Origin: Paracoccus alkanivorans
Lineage (GTDB): Bacteria; Pseudomonadota; Alphaproteobacteria; Rhodobacterales; Rhodobacteraceae
DNA length: 64,000 nucleotides
NCBI RefSeq assembly: GCF_003697785.1
Contig: NZ_QOKZ01000002.1
Span: forward strand, 1-64,000
Direction of reading: 5' to 3'
Of the stretch, positions 61,956 to 64,000 are shown piece by piece. The translations under genes were made by a program, and so were the position numbers. Below the pieces are notes generated by a model. It was not told where the DNA came from, did not search any database, and was given only the letters and a program-made list of their open reading frames with translations. Every line of letters begins with the position of its first letter. Positions within the stretch are counted from its first letter, which is position 1.

Positions 61956-62744
61956 ATGGGCGATCTTCTTAAGGGCAAGCGCGGGCTTGTGATGGGGGTC
62001 GCCAACGAGCGGTCCATTGCCTGGGGCATCGCCCGCGCCGTCGCGGCCGAAGGGGCAGAACTGGCATTCAGCTATCAGGGCGAGGCTTTCGGCAAACGGG
62101 TTGCGCCCCTGGCCGAAGCGGCAGGATCGGATTTCCTGCTGGATGTCGATGTGACCGATGACGACAGCCTGGAGGCGGCCTTTTCCGACATTGCCAGCCG
62201 TTGGGGGCGGCTGGACTTCCTGGTCCACGCCATCGCCTATTCCAACAAGGAGGAATTGACCGGGCGTTTCGTCGATACCAGCCGGGCGAATTTCAAGAAC
62301 TCGCTGGATATATCCTGCTACTCGCTGATCGAGGTCGCCCGCCGCGCCATGCCTCTGATGGCGCCGGGCTCGACGATCCTGACCATGACCTATGCGGGCT
62401 CGAACCGGGTGACGCCGTTCTACAATGTCATGGGCGTGGCCAAGGCGGCGCTGGAATCGAGCGTCCGCTACCTTGCCAACGACCTCGGCCCCGACGGCAT
62501 CCGCGTGAACGCCATCTCTCCCGGCCCGATGAAGACGCTGGCCGGGGCGGCGATCGGCGGGGCGCGCAGGACTTTCCGCCATACCGAGGCGAACGCGCCG
62601 CTGCGCGCCAACGCCACGCTGGAGGCGATCGGCGGCACCGCGGTATGGCTGATCTCGGACTGGGGCGCCTGCACAACCGGCGAGATCGTGAAGGTCGATG
62701 GCGGCTACCACGTCCTTGGCATGCCGCAGAGCGAAAACCTGTGA
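61956..62744 (+). CDS. fabI: Enoyl-ACP reductase (NADH)
   Basis: 262 residues of the SDR fold that complete the fatty-acid elongation cycle. The nucleotide site reads GLVMGVANERSIAWGIARAV; the catalytic Tyr and Lys are in FYNVMGVAKAALE, spaced by six residues as in FabI; the substrate loop contains TLAGAAIGGARR. The stop overlaps the HAD gene start (GTGA at 62741-62744). It is the usual target of triclosan-type inhibitors. Confidence 0.97.
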   Translation: MGDLLKGKRGLVMGVANERSIAWGIARAVAAEGAELAFSYQGEAFGKRVAPLAEAAGSDFLLDVDVTDDDSLEAAFSDIASRWGRLDFLVHAIAYSNKEELTGRFVDTSRANFKNSLDISCYSLIEVARRAMPLMAPGSTILTMTYAGSNRVTPFYNVMGVAKAALESSVRYLANDLGPDGIRVNAISPGPMKTLAGAAIGGARRTFRHTEANAPLRANATLEAIGGTAVWLISDWGACTTGEIVKVDGGYHVLGMPQSENL

Positions 62745-63388
62745 TCTGGGTCTTCGACGCTTACGGGACATTGTTCGACGTGGACGGCGCGGCCCGTCAG
62801 GCGGCGCGGGACGATCCGTCACTGACGGGTATATGGGCCGCATTGTCGGCGGATTGGCGGCGAAAGCAGCTTGAGTATTCATGGATGCGGGCCATCACCG
62901 GCGACCATGCCGATTTCTGGCAGGTCACCGCCGAGGCACTGGAATGGGCCACCGAACGCCACGGCGCGACGGCGGATCAGTCCGCCCGCCTGCTGGAACT
63001 TTATCGCCAGTTGCCCGCCTATCCCGAAGTGCCGCAGGTCCTTGACCGGCTGCGGGCTGACGGCGCGAAAACCGCGATCTTCTCGAATGGCAGCCCCCGG
63101 ATGCTGGCCGATGCGACCGCCTCCGCCGGGTTATCCGGGCGGCTGGATGCCTTGCTGTCGGTCGAATCCGCCGGGCGGTTCAAACCCTCGGCCGAGGCTT
63201 ACGGTATCGTCACCGATCATTTCGCCTGCACCCCCGGCGACATCACCTTCGTCTCTTCGAATGGCTGGGACGTCTATGGCGCCACCCGTTTCGGTTTCCG
63301 AGCGGTGTGGGCCAATCGCTCGGGCCTGCCGGTGGATCGTCTGCCCTGCAGGCCGGGCCGTATTGTTTCCGATCTGAAGGGACTCTGA
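62741..63388 (+). CDS. HAD-superfamily haloacid dehalogenase-like hydrolase
   Basis: 215 residues starting at GTG, coupled to fabI. Motif I VFDAYGTLFDVDGAARQAAR has the nucleophile Asp followed by Tyr, the DxYGT signature of type II L-2-haloacid dehalogenases rather than a phosphatase DxDG. Motif II is IFSNGSPRML, motif III Lys in RFKPSAEAYG and motif IV FVSSNGWDVYGATRFGFRAV. It may dehalogenate or act on another carbon-halogen-like substrate. The 3' end overlaps the next gene by 1 bp. Confidence 0.88.
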   Translation: MIWVFDAYGTLFDVDGAARQAARDDPSLTGIWAALSADWRRKQLEYSWMRAITGDHADFWQVTAEALEWATERHGATADQSARLLELYRQLPAYPEVPQVLDRLRADGAKTAIFSNGSPRMLADATASAGLSGRLDALLSVESAGRFKPSAEAYGIVTDHFACTPGDITFVSSNGWDVYGATRFGFRAVWANRSGLPVDRLPCRPGRIVSDLKGL

Positions 63389-64000
63389 TGACCGCATTCT
63401 TCACCGCGCCCGACGGCACCCGCCTCGCCTATCGCGACGAGGGTGTGGGGCTGCCGGTCCTGTGCCTCGCTGGACTGACCCGCAACATGGCCGATTTCGA
63501 CTATGTCGCCCCGTATCTGCCGGATATCCGCCTGATCCGAATGGATTATCGAGGACGCGGCCAGTCCGGCTGGACCGGCTCCGATACCTATACGGTGCCG
63601 CAGGAAGGCAAGGATGCGCTGGCATTGCTGGACCATCTGGGTGTCAGTAAGGCGGCGATCCTCGGAACCTCCCGCGGCGGGCTGATCGGGCTTTTCCTGG
63701 CGGCGGTCGCGCATGAGCGGCTGCTGGGGCTGTGCCTCAACGATGTCGGCCCCCGGATCGAACAAGCGGGATTGGAACGTATCTTCGATTATGTAGGGCG
63801 TAACCCGTCGGCCAGAACCCATGCCGCGCTGGCCGAACGCCTGCCCGCCGCCATGCCCGGTTTTTCCAATGTGCCCGAGGGGCGCTGGCTGGCCGATGCG
63901 CAGAAACATTACGAGGAAACCCCCGAGGGGTTGCGCATCAAATACGATTCGGGCCTGCGCGAGGCATTTCTTGCCGCTTTCGAGGGCGAGAGCCCCGATC
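63388..64000 (+). CDS. Alpha/beta hydrolase, runs off the window
   Basis: At least 204 residues from ATG 63388 (TGATG overlap with the HAD gene). The fold shows RLAYRDEGVGLPVLCLAGLT, YRGRGQSGWTGSDTYTVPQE and the nucleophile Ser in AAILGTSRGGLIGLFLAAV. The acid and His lie beyond the window edge. Substrate unknown. It is the last gene of the fabI-HAD-hydrolase series. Confidence 0.88.
   Translation, partial: MTAFFTAPDGTRLAYRDEGVGLPVLCLAGLTRNMADFDYVAPYLPDIRLIRMDYRGRGQSGWTGSDTYTVPQEGKDALALLDHLGVSKAAILGTSRGGLIGLFLAAVAHERLLGLCLNDVGPRIEQAGLERIFDYVGRNPSARTHAALAERLPAAMPGFSNVPEGRWLADAQKHYEETPEGLRIKYDSGLREAFLAAFEGESPD

Noticed and set aside
60641..62029. 462-codon minus-strand frame opposite fabB/fabI
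   Set aside because: It lies wholly antisense to fabB and the start of fabI, which have intact catalytic motifs; the frame has no recognisable domain and reflects high-GC codon bias.

Overview
The window looks like an alphaproteobacterial chromosome of the Paracoccus/Rhodobacteraceae type. The evidence is a GC-rich backbone, alphaproteobacterial-type FabA, FabB, FabI, IF-3 and KdsA proteins, a TRAP binding protein, and the paired HxlR, ArsR, MerR, LysR and AraC regulators usual in that group. This assignment comes from reading the sequence, not from a database search. No rRNA, tRNA or CRISPR array was found.

Layout. 1-1.57 kb: 3' part of an IS21-family element (istA partial, istB, right end). 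1.6-4 kb: a repeat, a DHFR-like reductase with an HxlR regulator, and a decayed tyrosine integrase. 4.2-11.9 kb: a LysR gene divergent from a six-gene operon holding a family-5 (peptide/nickel type) ABC importer with a fused two-domain ATPase, a HAD phosphatase and a metallophosphoesterase. 12.3-16.7 kb: ArsR plus a CDF-like cation transporter, small secreted proteins including a papain-fold protein that has lost its catalytic residues, and a broken AraC gene. 16.9-18.9 kb: an orphan TRAP binding protein and a beta-barrel remnant. 19.0-23.4 kb: a type VI secretion effector island on the minus strand (DUF4123 adaptor, frameshifted effector, immunity-like gene, then an orphan copy of the effector tail with a second immunity-like gene). 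23.7-26.7 kb: an IS1182 transposase fragment, a frameshifted arsenic-type permease, and MerR with a second CDF-like transporter across a textbook MerR promoter. 27-36.6 kb: small catabolic, stress and regulator genes, mostly single or divergent pairs, plus kdsA. 36.7-42.6 kb: two DJ-1/PfpI proteins, then an ECF42-like sigma factor with two DGPF/YCII genes, a VOC protein and a secreted hydrolase. 43-48.9 kb: LysR/NmrA pair, reductase, acetyltransferase, epimerase. 49.2-55.2 kb: AT-richer accessory DNA with a PD-(D/E)XK-like gene and a coupled DGQHR/HEPN-like pair, around a TetR-DoxX-VOC cluster. 55.6-57.1 kb: an intact IS1182 element. 57.3-64 kb: core chromosome with a truncated dut, infC starting at AUA, an Ala-rich envelope protein, a glycosyltransferase-like protein, fabA-fabB-fabI, a HAD gene and an alpha/beta hydrolase running off the end.

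Two things stand out. First, a mosaic family of non-coding repeat modules fills the intergenic spaces from 1.6 to 55 kb, in both orientations, sometimes directly against solitary insertion-sequence ends, and is not seen in the 57-64 kb core block. Second, the same region holds many decaying genes (integrase, AraC, arsenic permease, T6SS effector, SnoaL, dut, transposase). It reads as an accessory hotspot with repeated insertion, recombination and decay. The best candidates for undescribed biology are the T6SS effector/immunity duplication and the DGQHR/HEPN-like pair.
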